Assembly: GCA_018823705.1 (NCBI GenBank)
Contig: JAHJHP010000092.1
Location: 1-33,167 of the forward strand
Direction of reading: 5' to 3'
Source: Candidatus Omnitrophota bacterium
Lineage (GTDB): Bacteria; Omnitrophota; Gorgyraeia; 2-01-FULL-45-10
Length of the DNA stretch: 33,167 nt
Shown: positions 15,809 through 23,829 of the stretch, one piece after another
Layout: the number at the start of each line of letters is the position of its first letter
Numbering within the stretch: the stretch's first letter is position 1
The notes under the pieces: generated by a model
Seen by the model: the letters and a program-made list of their open reading frames with translations, nothing else
What the model was told of the DNA's origin: nothing
Database searches by the model: none
Translations under genes and position numbers: made by a program

Positions 15809-15882
15809 TGGAGCGAGCGAGGGGAATCGAACCCCCGTAGCCAGCTTGGGAAGCTGGTATTCTACCATTGAACTACGCTCGC
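15809..15882 (-). tRNA. tRNA-Gly (anticodon CCC)
   Basis: A complete cloverleaf on the minus strand. The acceptor GCGAGCG (15876-15882) pairs with CGCTCGC (15813-15819). The anticodon arm is CCAGC-TTCCCAA-GCTGG with anticodon CCC, and the T arm has TTCGATT as loop. The discriminator is U73, as usual for glycine tRNAs, and CCA is encoded (15809-15811). It lies between the PfkB gene and the NlpD-like gene. Confidence 0.95.
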
Positions 15883-16008
15883 ATGCCACTTAATTTCCAC
15901 ACTGCCATTGTCCCGCCGCTAGCTTTTTCAAGCGGGGCGGGATCCCGCCAGCACATCTAAAAAAAGTCCATCTAACATATCCTGGCGGGAAACTACGCTC
16001 GCATGCCA
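15871..16008. repeat. 18-bp direct repeat of the tRNA-Gly 5' end, flanking a palindromic insert
   Basis: An 18-bp sequence, AACTACGCTCGCATGCCA, occurs at 15871-15888 and again at 15991-16008. It covers the first 12 nt of the tRNA gene and 6 bp of its upstream flank. The 102 bp between the copies hold GC-rich inverted repeats: TCCCGCCAG and CTGGCGGGA around 15950-15990, and CCCGCC..GCT with AGC..GGCGGG around 15910-15943. This looks like a short duplication or a small inserted element beside the tRNA. Confidence 0.75.
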
Positions 16009-16022
16009 ATCATTTTCGATGG

Positions 16023-16922
16023 TTAAAAACTGGTTATTTTCCTATAATGGTCGAACCTATCCTTAATGTCTTTCCTGGATATCTTCAGAAGCCTGTTCAC
16101 GCTGAAGTCCTCTACTGTAAACGATGCCATTATGCTTCCGTATATTATGCTCTTTCTTATAGCCGCTTCGTTTATGCTCCCGACGCGGCTTAGATACCCG
16201 ACCATGCCGCCTGCGAATGTGTCTCCGGCACCGGTCGGATCGTATATTGTTTCAAGGAGATACGCAGGCGCAACAAAATGAGCTTTACTGGAAAAATACA
16301 GGACTCCATGTTCACCTCTTTTTATCACTACCGCCTTAGGGCCGAACGAGATCACGCTCGAGGCCGCTTTTATCAGGTTGGACTCCCCGCTCAACTGCCT
16401 TGCCTCGGCGTCATTCAGCAATAATATATCGATACCGCCGAGAAGCTTCTCAAGCGATCTTCTCTTGGTATTTATCCAGTAATTCATGGAATCGCACGCG
16501 ACAAGTTTCGGGCGTTTTACCTGACTAAGCACTTTGTACTGCAGATCTGGATCTATATTTGCCAGGAATAGGAATTCCGGACGGGAAAGGTCTTTCGGCA
16601 CGCGGGGATCAAAATCTTTAAAGACATTCAAATGTGTCGAGATCGTATGGGCCGTATTAAGATCATAATCGTAGCGGCCCTTCCACCTGAAAGTCTTGCC
16701 TTTATTTACCGAGAGCCCGAGGGTTCCAACTCCATTGTCTTTCAGGAGCTTCACATATCTCCGTGGAAAATCTTCTCCCACTACGGCCACGATATCAACC
16801 TTACTGAAGAAGGAAGCGGCAAGCGAAAAGAATGTCGCCGAGCCGCCCAGGATATCTTTTCTATTACCGAAAGGCGTCTCAACAGAATCAAGCGCCACCG
16901 AACCTACTACCAGAATACTCAC
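16023..16922 (-). CDS. PfkB-family sugar kinase
   Basis: 299 residues of the ribokinase/PfkB fold. The N-terminal GSVALDSVETPFG and GGSATFFSLAASFF motifs and the C-terminal DPTGAGDTFAGG (phosphate-binding loop with the catalytic Asp) are intact. The substrate is not evident. It overlaps thiC by 4 bp and so is co-translated with the thiamine genes, but it lacks the look of ThiD or HldA. A thiamine-precursor or other sugar role is open. There is a tRNA 140 bp downstream. Confidence 0.88.
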   Translation of the reverse strand: MSILVVGSVALDSVETPFGNRKDILGGSATFFSLAASFFSKVDIVAVVGEDFPRRYVKLLKDNGVGTLGLSVNKGKTFRWKGRYDYDLNTAHTISTHLNVFKDFDPRVPKDLSRPEFLFLANIDPDLQYKVLSQVKRPKLVACDSMNYWINTKRRSLEKLLGGIDILLLNDAEARQLSGESNLIKAASSVISFGPKAVVIKRGEHGVLYFSSKAHFVAPAYLLETIYDPTGAGDTFAGGMVGYLSRVGSINEAAIRKSIIYGSIMASFTVEDFSVNRLLKISRKDIKDRFDHYRKITSF

Positions 16923-18208
16923 TTTTTCCTCCCAAAGCAGTTTTCAGCGACTTTTATCGAACAATATTCACCGCACATAGTGCACACGTCTTTCATTCCG
17001 GGATTTGACGCCTTCCTGTATCTATCAGGTTTCGTCCTGTCTATCGCCAGCTCGAATTGCCTCTTCCAGTCCCTATTGCGTCTGGCTTTCGAAATGGCTA
17101 TATCACGATCGATCGCGCCCTTTATTCCTTTTGCTATGTCTCCGGCGTGAGCAGCGATCTTTGACGCTATCACGCCTTCCTTGACATCATCCAGAGTCGG
17201 GAGCCTGAGATGTTCCGCGGGCGTGACGTAACAGAGAAAGTCCGCGCCTTTACCGGCGGCCAGAGCTCCGCCGATAGCCGCAGTTATATGATCATAACCC
17301 GGAGCGATATCTGTGACGAGCGGCCCCAGGACATAGAACGGCGCCTGATTACAAAATTCTTTTTCCAGCAGGACATTTGCCTCTATTTGATTTAACGGAA
17401 CATGGCCCGGTCCTTCTATTATGACCTGGACACCTTTCCTGAAAGCTTGCTTTTGGAGCTCTCCGAGTGTAATAAGCTCCATCATCTGCGGCCCATCGGT
17501 GGCATCCGCTATCGCGCCCGGCCTCAGGGCGTCGCCGAGTGATAAAGTTATGTCGTATCTCCTCGCTATATCTATGACTCTGTCAAAGTCCGAGTAGAAC
17601 GGGTTCTCTTTGCCGTTGGCTATCATCCACTCGGCGAGAAATGCCCCACCCCGGCTCACTATATCGAGTATACGCGGATGTTTTCGAAGCGTATCGATAG
17701 TATCCATTATTACGCCGGCGTGTATCGTAAAGAAATCTACGCCATCTTCGGCCTGTGTTTGCAGTACATCGAACATATCTTCCGCGGTAATATCTTTTAT
17801 GTTCCCGTACTTCTTCAGGCCGTTTATCACTATCTCATATATGGGAACGGTACCGACGGGGACGGCCGACCCTGATAAAATTGCCCGGCGCGTCTCTTTG
17901 ATCTTTGGGCCTGTGGAAAGGTCCATAATGGTATCCGCGCCGCATACGATTGCCGCGTCCATCTTGGCCAATTCTTTTGCGATGTTGGAAGAACCCTTTG
18001 ATGTTCCTATATTGGCGTTTACTTTGGTCTTAAGGCGATGCCCTATGCCGCATAATGAACTTATCCTGCGGCGTATATTCCTGGGGATCACGATCCTGCC
18101 TGCGGATATACCCCGTCTTATGAGCTCCGGATTAACGCCTTCACTATCCGCCACCCGACGCATTTCAACAGATATTTTACCTCTTCTTGCGTATTCCAGC
18201 TGCGTCAT
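16919..18208 (-). CDS. thiC: Phosphomethylpyrimidine synthase ThiC
   Basis: 429 residues, the short form of ThiC. This radical-SAM enzyme rearranges aminoimidazole ribotide to the pyrimidine phosphate (HMP-P) of thiamine. Visible hallmarks are RIVIPRNI, VNANIGTSKG, IHAGV, SRGGAFLAEW, VIEGPGHVP and APFYVLGPLVTDIAPGYDHI. The C-terminal cluster motif is C409-x2-C412-x3-C416, one residue tighter than the CX2CX4C of the E. coli type. It overlaps ThiE upstream and PfkB downstream by 4 bp each. No TPP riboswitch is possible in front because the coding is continuous. Confidence 0.96.
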   Translation of the reverse strand: MTQLEYARRGKISVEMRRVADSEGVNPELIRRGISAGRIVIPRNIRRRISSLCGIGHRLKTKVNANIGTSKGSSNIAKELAKMDAAIVCGADTIMDLSTGPKIKETRRAILSGSAVPVGTVPIYEIVINGLKKYGNIKDITAEDMFDVLQTQAEDGVDFFTIHAGVIMDTIDTLRKHPRILDIVSRGGAFLAEWMIANGKENPFYSDFDRVIDIARRYDITLSLGDALRPGAIADATDGPQMMELITLGELQKQAFRKGVQVIIEGPGHVPLNQIEANVLLEKEFCNQAPFYVLGPLVTDIAPGYDHITAAIGGALAAGKGADFLCYVTPAEHLRLPTLDDVKEGVIASKIAAHAGDIAKGIKGAIDRDIAISKARRNRDWKRQFELAIDRTKPDRYRKASNPGMKDVCTMCGEYCSIKVAENCFGRKK

Positions 18209-18840
18209 ATTGTAATGGCCTCTTTCAACTTTTTGGTTGCTGCGAGCGGGTCCTTAGATAATAAGACCGCCCTTATTACGGCTACGCTCCTGAACCCGCT
18301 TTCAGTCAAAACCGATATATTACAACTATCTATTCCGCCTATTGCCATGATTGGAATACGTAAAGCGCGCACCTTCTTTAGCAAGCCTATGCCACAGGCT
18401 TTCGCGGAAGCTTTTATCGGCGTCCTGAATACGGGCCCAACACCTATATAATCCGCGCCGATAGCCTTTGCGCGTCTGGCATCATTCAGTGAAGCGGCCG
18501 ATGCCCCTATTATCTTGCCGGGACCGAGCAACTCTCTACAGGTTTTTAAACTCAGATCCGACCGGCCTATATGCACTCCGTCGCTATCCACCGCAAAGGC
18601 CGCATCCACACGGTCATTTATTATCAGGCTCGCCCCATAGCGCTTAGTCAATCTTCTCAATGCCAGAGCCGTTTCAATAACTTCTATTGTCGAAGAGCGC
18701 TTATCTCTAAGCTGTATCATGTCGGCGCCGCCCCGAAGGGCTTTCTCCGCCGTTCGAAGCATCATGCTTTTTTCCAGCGTCTCCCTATCGAGGATGACGC
18801 AGACGAGAGAGTCTTTTAATAGCTCTTTTTTCGATATCAT
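18205..18840 (-). CDS. thiE: Thiamine-phosphate synthase ThiE
   Basis: 211 residues from the ATG at 18840. ThiE joins HMP-PP and thiazole phosphate to make thiamine phosphate. Visible motifs are QLRDKRSS, LIINDRVDAAFAVDSDGVHIG, GADYIGVGPVF and IPIMAIGGID, as in the family. A frame upstream to 18909 is also open, but those residues overlap the ThiD2-like gene and look like its alternate frame. Even with the ATG at 18840 the gene overlaps ThiD2 by 56 bp. In many bacteria the two domains are one protein. The frames differ by one base at a run of six A. The gene overlaps thiC by 4 bp. Confidence 0.92.
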   Translation of the reverse strand: MISKKELLKDSLVCVILDRETLEKSMMLRTAEKALRGGADMIQLRDKRSSTIEVIETALALRRLTKRYGASLIINDRVDAAFAVDSDGVHIGRSDLSLKTCRELLGPGKIIGASAASLNDARRAKAIGADYIGVGPVFRTPIKASAKACGIGLLKKVRALRIPIMAIGGIDSCNISVLTESGFRSVAVIRAVLLSKDPLAATKKLKEAITI

Positions 18841-19225
18841 ACGTTTTAAATCTGAGTCTCGACAGTTTGGCCGACAGATCCATATTGATAAGCTTAAAAA
18901 ACTCTTCAAGAACCCTGATGGACTCTTTAACGCGCTCGATATTTGCTGAAAATATATCGGCCGCTTCCCGCCTGGAGACTTCGATCTCGAAATCAGGTAT
19001 TCTGCCGCAGTCGCTTACGGAATTACGCGACTCGAGGCATTCCTTAGCGGTCCCGGGAGACGATCGCATTATGCCGGTTATACCGTGGCGCAGGGCCTTA
19101 AGCTCTTTCGTGAGCGCAGGGGAAGACATTATGAAGCGGGTTATCTCTTCGCACACCCTTAACCCTTCCCTCGAGCGGTTAAAATTCGCATCCACTATCC
19201 TGAAGATATCTCTTCTTAAGGGCAT
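18785..19225 (-). CDS. ThiD2-like HMP-P kinase domain (separate from ThiE)
   Basis: 146 residues matching the ThiD2 domain usually found in front of ThiE: RIVDANFNRSREGLRVCEEITRF near the start, LRHGI, SRREAADIFSANIERVKESIRVLEEF, and LRFKTYDIEKR at the end. ThiD2 phosphorylates HMP-P to HMP-PP, the step before ThiE. After YDIEK, where fusion proteins run into ThiE, this frame continues about 16 residues (basic, unlike the family) and stops. An indel at the A6 run would restore a fusion. It starts right after the hldE-like stop. Confidence 0.82.
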   Translation of the reverse strand: MPLRRDIFRIVDANFNRSREGLRVCEEITRFIMSSPALTKELKALRHGITGIMRSSPGTAKECLESRNSVSDCGRIPDFEIEVSRREAADIFSANIERVKESIRVLEEFFKLINMDLSAKLSRLRFKTYDIEKRAIKRLSRLRHPR

Positions 19226-19696
19226 CTATTTGCCGATCTTATCTATGACAGATGTGGTAGAGTAGCCTTTTATAAAGGGTATCCTCACCACTCTTCCGCC
19301 ATAAGATTTCACAAAATCGGCGCCGACTATCTCTTCAGCTTTCCAGTCAGCGCCCTTTACCAGAATATCCGGCTTAACAGCTCTTATAAGTCTTTCCGGA
19401 GTCGCTCCGTCGAATATTGTGACGAAATCCACAAAATAAAGAGCTGACAGGACGATGGCCCTATCAGCTTCTTTGTTTATAGGCCTCAACTTTCCCTTTA
19501 TGTCACGGACTGACGAATCGCTATTCAGTCCGACCACCAATACGTCGCCTAGTTCTCTGGCCCTCTTCAGATATGCCACGTGGCCGACGTGCAGGATGTC
19601 GAAACATCCATTCGTGAAGACCACTCTCTTATTTCCGGACCTCAAGCGAGCGACCACCCTTACCAGGGCGGCGGCGGACCGTATCTTTTGTCCCAC
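19226..19696 (-). CDS. hldE: D-glycero-beta-D-manno-heptose 1-phosphate adenylyltransferase
   Basis: 156 residues corresponding to the C-terminal (RfaE2) domain of HldE, which makes ADP-heptose for LPS core. The nucleotidyltransferase motif TNGCFDILHVGHVAYLKRAR is present, with GLNSDSSVRDIKGK, RPIN and the C-terminal STTSVIDKI. There is no kinase domain, so the HldE N-terminal activity must be supplied elsewhere. It is 12 bp from gmhA and directly abuts the ThiD2-like gene. The pair with gmhA marks an LPS-bearing outer membrane. Confidence 0.94.
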   Translation of the reverse strand: MGQKIRSAAALVRVVARLRSGNKRVVFTNGCFDILHVGHVAYLKRARELGDVLVVGLNSDSSVRDIKGKLRPINKEADRAIVLSALYFVDFVTIFDGATPERLIRAVKPDILVKGADWKAEEIVGADFVKSYGGRVVRIPFIKGYSTTSVIDKIGK

Positions 19697-19708
19697 AAAT
19701 TCACAACC

Positions 19709-20278
19709 TTATTTAAACAGCTCATTTTCAATCAGATCGCAGAGAATATGTATGATGGTTATATGCGACTCCTGTACCCTCGGCGTATCTTTGGTCCTGA
19801 CAATTATCGAGATATCGCAAGCCTTGCTCAATTTGCCGCCGTCACACCCCGCTAAAGATATCGTGCTCATCTCCAGAGATCTGGCCTCATTGATGGCATT
19901 TAGCACATTCACCGAATTACCGCTTGTGGATATTCCTATAGCGACATCACCCTTCTTACCCAGAGCCGCTACCTGCCTGGAGAAGACTACATCATATCCG
20001 TAATCGTTCCCGACTGATGTTAATATCGACGTGTTTGTAGTCAGAGCTATCGCCGCAAGCCCCCGGCGCTCTTTCTTGAATCGGCCCACAAGTTCGGCCG
20101 CCATATGCTGGCTGTCGGCGGCGCTACCGCCGTTCCCGAATATCAACACCTTTCCTCCCAGGCGGAGAGATTTTATTATGATCCTTGCAGCCTTCTCTAT
20201 ATTGGCTGTTTCGTCCTTAAGCAAGCCTTCATGAGCCCGCATACTATCTTTTATGGATTCTTCTATTATGTTTTTCAT
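19709..20278 (-). CDS. gmhA: Phosphoheptose isomerase (sedoheptulose-7-phosphate isomerase)
   Basis: 189 residues of the SIS fold, converting sedoheptulose 7-phosphate to D-glycero-D-manno-heptose 7-phosphate, the first step to ADP-heptose. Visible motifs are FGNGGSAADSQHMAAELVGRF, GISTSGNSVNVLNA and VQESHITIIHILCD, with the Gln and His of the zinc site. It is 3 bp downstream of the phosphofructokinase gene and 12 bp upstream of the hldE-like gene, in an operon supplying LPS core. Confidence 0.96.
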   Translation of the reverse strand: MKNIIEESIKDSMRAHEGLLKDETANIEKAARIIIKSLRLGGKVLIFGNGGSAADSQHMAAELVGRFKKERRGLAAIALTTNTSILTSVGNDYGYDVVFSRQVAALGKKGDVAIGISTSGNSVNVLNAINEARSLEMSTISLAGCDGGKLSKACDISIIVRTKDTPRVQESHITIIHILCDLIENELFK

Positions 20279-20281
20279 AGT

Positions 20282-21316
20282 CTATCCGAAGAACGTTCTG
20301 GCAAGATCATACAATTTTGTGTCTACCGTTTTAAGTGTGCCGACCGCATCCTGAATGGGTACCCCAATCACATCAGTCCCTTTTAAGCTGGCCATGTATC
20401 CGAATTTCCCGGTGAGTACCAGATCCATCGCAGTGACACCAAAACGGGTTCCGAGAAATCTGTCGAAGGCGCTCGGCGTCCCACCTCTCTGTATATGTCC
20501 GAGGACCGTGGTCCTCGTCTCTATGCCGGTTCTCTTCTCTATCTCTTCCGCCAAAGTTTCGCCGATCCCGCCCAGCCGCACATGGCCGAACGAATCAAGC
20601 TCCTTTTCCTTCAGCACCGTCTGGCCCGCCATGATCCGGGCACCCTCTGCCGCTACGACTATCGAGTACTCACGGCCTTCCGCTTTCCTCTTCTTTAATA
20701 TAGCCGAGACTTCATCCAGGTTTACCGGGACCTCTGGTATTAATATTAAGTTAGCGCCCGAAGCGATCCCCGAATGGAGGGCAAGCCACCCGGCGTGGCG
20801 GCCCATCACCTCCACGACCATTACGCGGTGATGACTCTCGGCCGTGGTGCGAAGCCTGTCTATAGCTTCAGTCGCGATGTTTACTGCTGTATCAAATCCG
20901 AAAGTGTAGTCTGTCGCACTGAGATCATTATCGATGGTTTTGGGGCATCCCACGACCTTTAACCCTTTATTCTCCTTACTCAGCTTATTGGCAACTCCAA
21001 GAGTGTCCTCGCCGCCTATTGCGATAAGCGCGTCGAGATTAAGAGACTTAAAATTATCGATAATGCTCTTCACGTCTTCCGGTTTCTTGTAAGGGTTCGT
21101 TCTTGAAGTACCGAGTATAGTTCCGCCCTTGGAGACTATCTCCGCAACGGAATCCAGGTCGAGGTCTACTGTATCGGCCTTGATAAGACCTTGCCAGCCA
21201 TTCTTTATACCGATCACTTTTATCCGGTTTTGAAAAGCCTTTACGACAATCGCCCTTATTACTGCGTTCAGGCCGGGACAATCTCCGCCGCCCGTTAATA
21301 CGCCGACTCTCTCCAT
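20282..21316 (-). CDS. 6-phosphofructokinase with PPi-type active-site residues
   Basis: 344 residues from the ATG at 21316, which has an ideal AGGAGG SD. A longer frame to 21376 adds residues in the hairpin leader and is unlikely. The fold is phosphofructokinase: LTGGGDCPGLNAVIR, PKTIDND, GHIQRGGTPSAFDRF. GGEDT (101-105) has Asp at 104 where ATP enzymes have Gly, and C124-P-K126-TIDND supplies the Lys found in PPi enzymes. The enzyme is therefore predicted to use pyrophosphate reversibly between fructose 6-phosphate and fructose 1,6-bisphosphate. It is followed by gmhA at 3 bp. Confidence 0.92.
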   Translation of the reverse strand: MERVGVLTGGGDCPGLNAVIRAIVVKAFQNRIKVIGIKNGWQGLIKADTVDLDLDSVAEIVSKGGTILGTSRTNPYKKPEDVKSIIDNFKSLNLDALIAIGGEDTLGVANKLSKENKGLKVVGCPKTIDNDLSATDYTFGFDTAVNIATEAIDRLRTTAESHHRVMVVEVMGRHAGWLALHSGIASGANLILIPEVPVNLDEVSAILKKRKAEGREYSIVVAAEGARIMAGQTVLKEKELDSFGHVRLGGIGETLAEEIEKRTGIETRTTVLGHIQRGGTPSAFDRFLGTRFGVTAMDLVLTGKFGYMASLKGTDVIGVPIQDAVGTLKTVDTKLYDLARTFFG

Positions 21317-21329
21317 CTCTTCCTCCTTG

Positions 21330-21402
21330 TCCAAAATTTTACAGAGAAAATTTTGGATTTTCCAAACTGTCTGCATGTCCAGATTTTGCTATGTCAAAAT
21401 CT
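21330..21402 (-). promoter_or_regulatory. Two hairpins in front of the phosphofructokinase SD
   Basis: TCCAAAATTTT (21330-21340) and AAAATTTTGGA (21347-21357) form an 11-bp perfect stem with a 6-base loop, ending a few bases before the SD. Further upstream AGATTTTG (21381-21388) and CAAAATCT (21395-21402) form a second stem. Both are A/T-rich without a T-run, so they look more like translational or mRNA-stability elements than terminators. Confidence 0.5.
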
Positions 21403-21425
21403 AGACCTTGATGATTACGGTAAGA

Positions 21426-22028
21426 TCAATACTCTATATTTCCTCTGAACTGAGGGGACGGCGGCTTATCATCTTTTTTTACGCTCTTTGCCGCATCCTC
21501 TTTATGAGCGATCTTTACGACATGGACCTTGATATTAATAGGTTCTTCAACACCGAGCATATCCTGCACTCTCGACTTTACCAGGTTCTGTATCTTCTCT
21601 GTGGTTTCGGGTATACTGATATCCGAAAATAGAGTGACTTTGTTTATTATGCTTATGCCTTTTTTTGAAGCTCTTACGCTGGGCCTTAACTCTTTGACCT
21701 CCGGCAGTTGCTTCAAGGCTCTCTTTATAAAATCCTCTATGGCGCTCAGGCTGATCGTCACCTGCCCATCAGGGTTTTCGAATGCTATCGTCTTTTCTCT
21801 GGTCAGTTTGCCCATAGCTACCTGCATTACAAGCACGCTTATAAATATCAGGAGCGCGCCGGTTATACCCAGGCAGGCCCGGGCATTCGGTGTAAAGTAG
21901 ATAGTCTCAAGAGTAAACATTATGGATTCCTGCGTGATCAGGTTCAGGGATATCGCGACGAGGGATCCCCCTACCAGCAAAAAAATAAATGTGTAGAAAA
22001 ATAAAGTCAGGCCTCCGAGAAATCTCAT
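21426..22028 (-). CDS. amaP: AmaP-like alkaline-shock membrane anchor
   Basis: 200 residues. Two transmembrane helices (about 9-31 and 52-70) are followed by a soluble domain with the AmaP/Asp23-like pattern FENPDGQVTISLSAIEDFIKR, LPEVKE and ...IQNLVKSRVQDMLGV. AmaP anchors Asp23 to the membrane in Firmicutes. Here it overlaps the Asp23-like gene by 4 bp. Its C-terminal 30 residues are Lys/Asp/Pro-rich and disordered. The next gene downstream starts about 110 bp away across two hairpins. Confidence 0.85.
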   Translation of the reverse strand: MRFLGGLTLFFYTFIFLLVGGSLVAISLNLITQESIMFTLETIYFTPNARACLGITGALLIFISVLVMQVAMGKLTREKTIAFENPDGQVTISLSAIEDFIKRALKQLPEVKELRPSVRASKKGISIINKVTLFSDISIPETTEKIQNLVKSRVQDMLGVEEPINIKVHVVKIAHKEDAAKSVKKDDKPPSPQFRGNIEY

Positions 22029-22429
22029 ATATTCGATCCCCTCCTCTTATCTTTATCATATAAAGACGGAGTATATACGCCATCCACCACAACGTCGACC
22101 TCCGACATGACCAGTCCGGTCATCTTCTCTACGGCATGCTTGACGCTGTCCTGGACTCCGTCGGCTACGCGCGGTATATCGATGCCATAGTCGACTATTA
22201 TCGAGACTACGAGCTTGATTTCGCTATCCTTCACACTGATCTTCACTCCACTGGAAGAATGGCCGCGGAGAAAGACCTCATGCAATGCTTTCTTGATCCC
22301 GCCCCCCATTTTGTGGACGCCTTTAACCTCCATCGCGGCAACGGAAGCTATGGTCGTGATCGCCTCATTATTTATCCTGACCACGCCGAGATCCGTAGTC
22401 CTTTCCCTGTGCGTGATATCGTTTGTCAT
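22025..22429 (-). CDS. Asp23/Gls24 family envelope stress protein
   Basis: 134 residues: GVVRINNEAITTIASVAAMEVKGVHKMG, then VKISVKDSEIKLVVSIIVDYGIDIPRVADGVQDSVKHAVEKMTGL and VDVVVDGVY, the Asp23 pattern. It is cytoplasmic and expected to bind its AmaP partner at the membrane. A strong SD (GGGGAGG) precedes it. It follows accC by 31 bp, as in Firmicute accBC-asp23 clusters. Confidence 0.92.
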   Translation of the reverse strand: MTNDITHRERTTDLGVVRINNEAITTIASVAAMEVKGVHKMGGGIKKALHEVFLRGHSSSGVKISVKDSEIKLVVSIIVDYGIDIPRVADGVQDSVKHAVEKMTGLVMSEVDVVVDGVYTPSLYDKDKRRGSNI

Positions 22430-22460
22430 GATATGCCTCCCCTTAAGAAGTGAAATTTAT

Positions 22461-23822
22461 TTAATGCTTAACTTTTGCCGTAGCGTCAAAAAGTTTTTCG
22501 ACAAAATCGGTCGAGAATTTACCTTTCAAGAACGCAGGATTGTTCATCACCCTTTTATGAAAAGGGATCGTCGTCTTTATAGGCTCTATGGTAAATTCAT
22601 CCAGAGCTCTCCTGCATATATTGACGGCCTCTTGCCTGTTCTTGCCATGGACGATGAGCTTGCCTATCATCGAATCATAATAGGGCGATATGGTATATCC
22701 CTGGTATGCATGCGTATCGATCCTTACCCCGCGTCCTCCTGGCAGATTGAACGTCTCTATCTTGCCCGGGCTCGGCATAAAATCATTATCCGGGTCTTCG
22801 GCATTGATACGGCACTCGATCGCGTGACCGTCAAACTTTATATCTTCCTGCTTATATGCCAGTTTCTCTCCGGCAGCTATCCTAAGCTGTTCCTTCACGA
22901 GATCTATGCCCGTGACGGTTTCGGTGATGGGGTGCTCAACCTGTATCCTGGTGTTCATTTCCATAAAGTAAAAAGAATTGTCTTCGTCCAGCAGGAACTC
23001 CACGGTTCCGGCGTTAACATACCCGATCGATCTTGCGCACTTCACCGCCGCATCGCCCATCCTCTTGCGCAGCTTTGAGCTAAGACTGGGGGAAGGAGAT
23101 TCCTCTATCAGTTTCTGATGCCTCCTCTGGATGGTGCAATCTCTTTCTCCGAGATGTATTATGTGGCCGTAATTATCGCCAAGTATCTGGATCTCGATAT
23201 GCCGCGGCCGTTCAATGAACTTTTCTATATACACGTCGGGATTACCGAATGCCGCTTCAGCCTCCCTTTGAGCCGTGAGGAAAGCGCTGATGAGCCTGAC
23301 ATCGTTGTGACATATGCGCATACCTCGTCCGCCACCTCCGGCAGACGCTTTTATTATAACCGGGTATTTCATATCTTTTGCGATCTTCATAGCGTCTTCT
23401 TTGGTCTTGACGCATGTCTTGGACCCGGGTATCGTCGGCACGCCCGCTTTTTTAGCGGAATCTTTGGCGGCCATCTTATCTCCCATCCGCCTCATATTTT
23501 CCGGGGTGGGCCCTATAAACTTTATTTTGCACGACTCGCATATCTCGGCAAAATGAGCATCTTCGGCGAGAAAGCCGTATCCCGGATGTATCGCCTCGAC
23601 ATCGGTTATCTCGGCCGCGCTTATTATGCTGGGTATATTCAGATAACTATTCGCGCTTGCCGCGGAACCGATGCATATGGCTTCATCCGCGTATTTTACA
23701 TGCAGGCTATTTATGTCAGGCTGAGAGTATACGGCGACCGTGCCGACACCGAGCTCTTTTGCGGCTCTTATGATCCTTAGGGCCACTTCACCTCTATTGG
23801 CTATGAGTATTTTTGAGAACAT
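22461..23822 (-). CDS. accC: Biotin carboxylase subunit of acetyl-CoA carboxylase
   Basis: 453 residues, the usual AccC length. It carboxylates biotin on AccB using ATP and bicarbonate, the first step of fatty-acid synthesis. Motifs: [45 protein letters not shown] (ATP-grasp glycine loop), [14 protein letters not shown] (metal/ATP site) and the C-terminal domain. The start follows AGGAGAGG that overlaps the end of accB (7-bp gap), so the two are coupled. Confidence 0.98.
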   Translation of the reverse strand: MFSKILIANRGEVALRIIRAAKELGVGTVAVYSQPDINSLHVKYADEAICIGSAASANSYLNIPSIISAAEITDVEAIHPGYGFLAEDAHFAEICESCKIKFIGPTPENMRRMGDKMAAKDSAKKAGVPTIPGSKTCVKTKEDAMKIAKDMKYPVIIKASAGGGGRGMRICHNDVRLISAFLTAQREAEAAFGNPDVYIEKFIERPRHIEIQILGDNYGHIIHLGERDCTIQRRHQKLIEESPSPSLSSKLRKRMGDAAVKCARSIGYVNAGTVEFLLDEDNSFYFMEMNTRIQVEHPITETVTGIDLVKEQLRIAAGEKLAYKQEDIKFDGHAIECRINAEDPDNDFMPSPGKIETFNLPGGRGVRIDTHAYQGYTISPYYDSMIGKLIVHGKNRQEAVNICRRALDEFTIEPIKTTIPFHKRVMNNPAFLKGKFSTDFVEKLFDATAKVKH

Positions 23823-23829
23823 ACCTCTC

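Noticed and set aside
15809-16022. Integrated prophage or genomic island at the tRNA
   Set aside because: Only a 120-bp repeat unit lies there, with no integrase or foreign-looking genes.
18785-20278. TPP riboswitch in front of the thiamine genes
   Set aside because: Genes are continuous or overlapping here, and I see no CTGAGA/ACCTGA-type core, so there is no room for one.
22215-23078. Long plus-strand open frame opposite asp23 and accC
   Set aside because: It mirrors well-recognised minus-strand genes; its translation has no family pattern.
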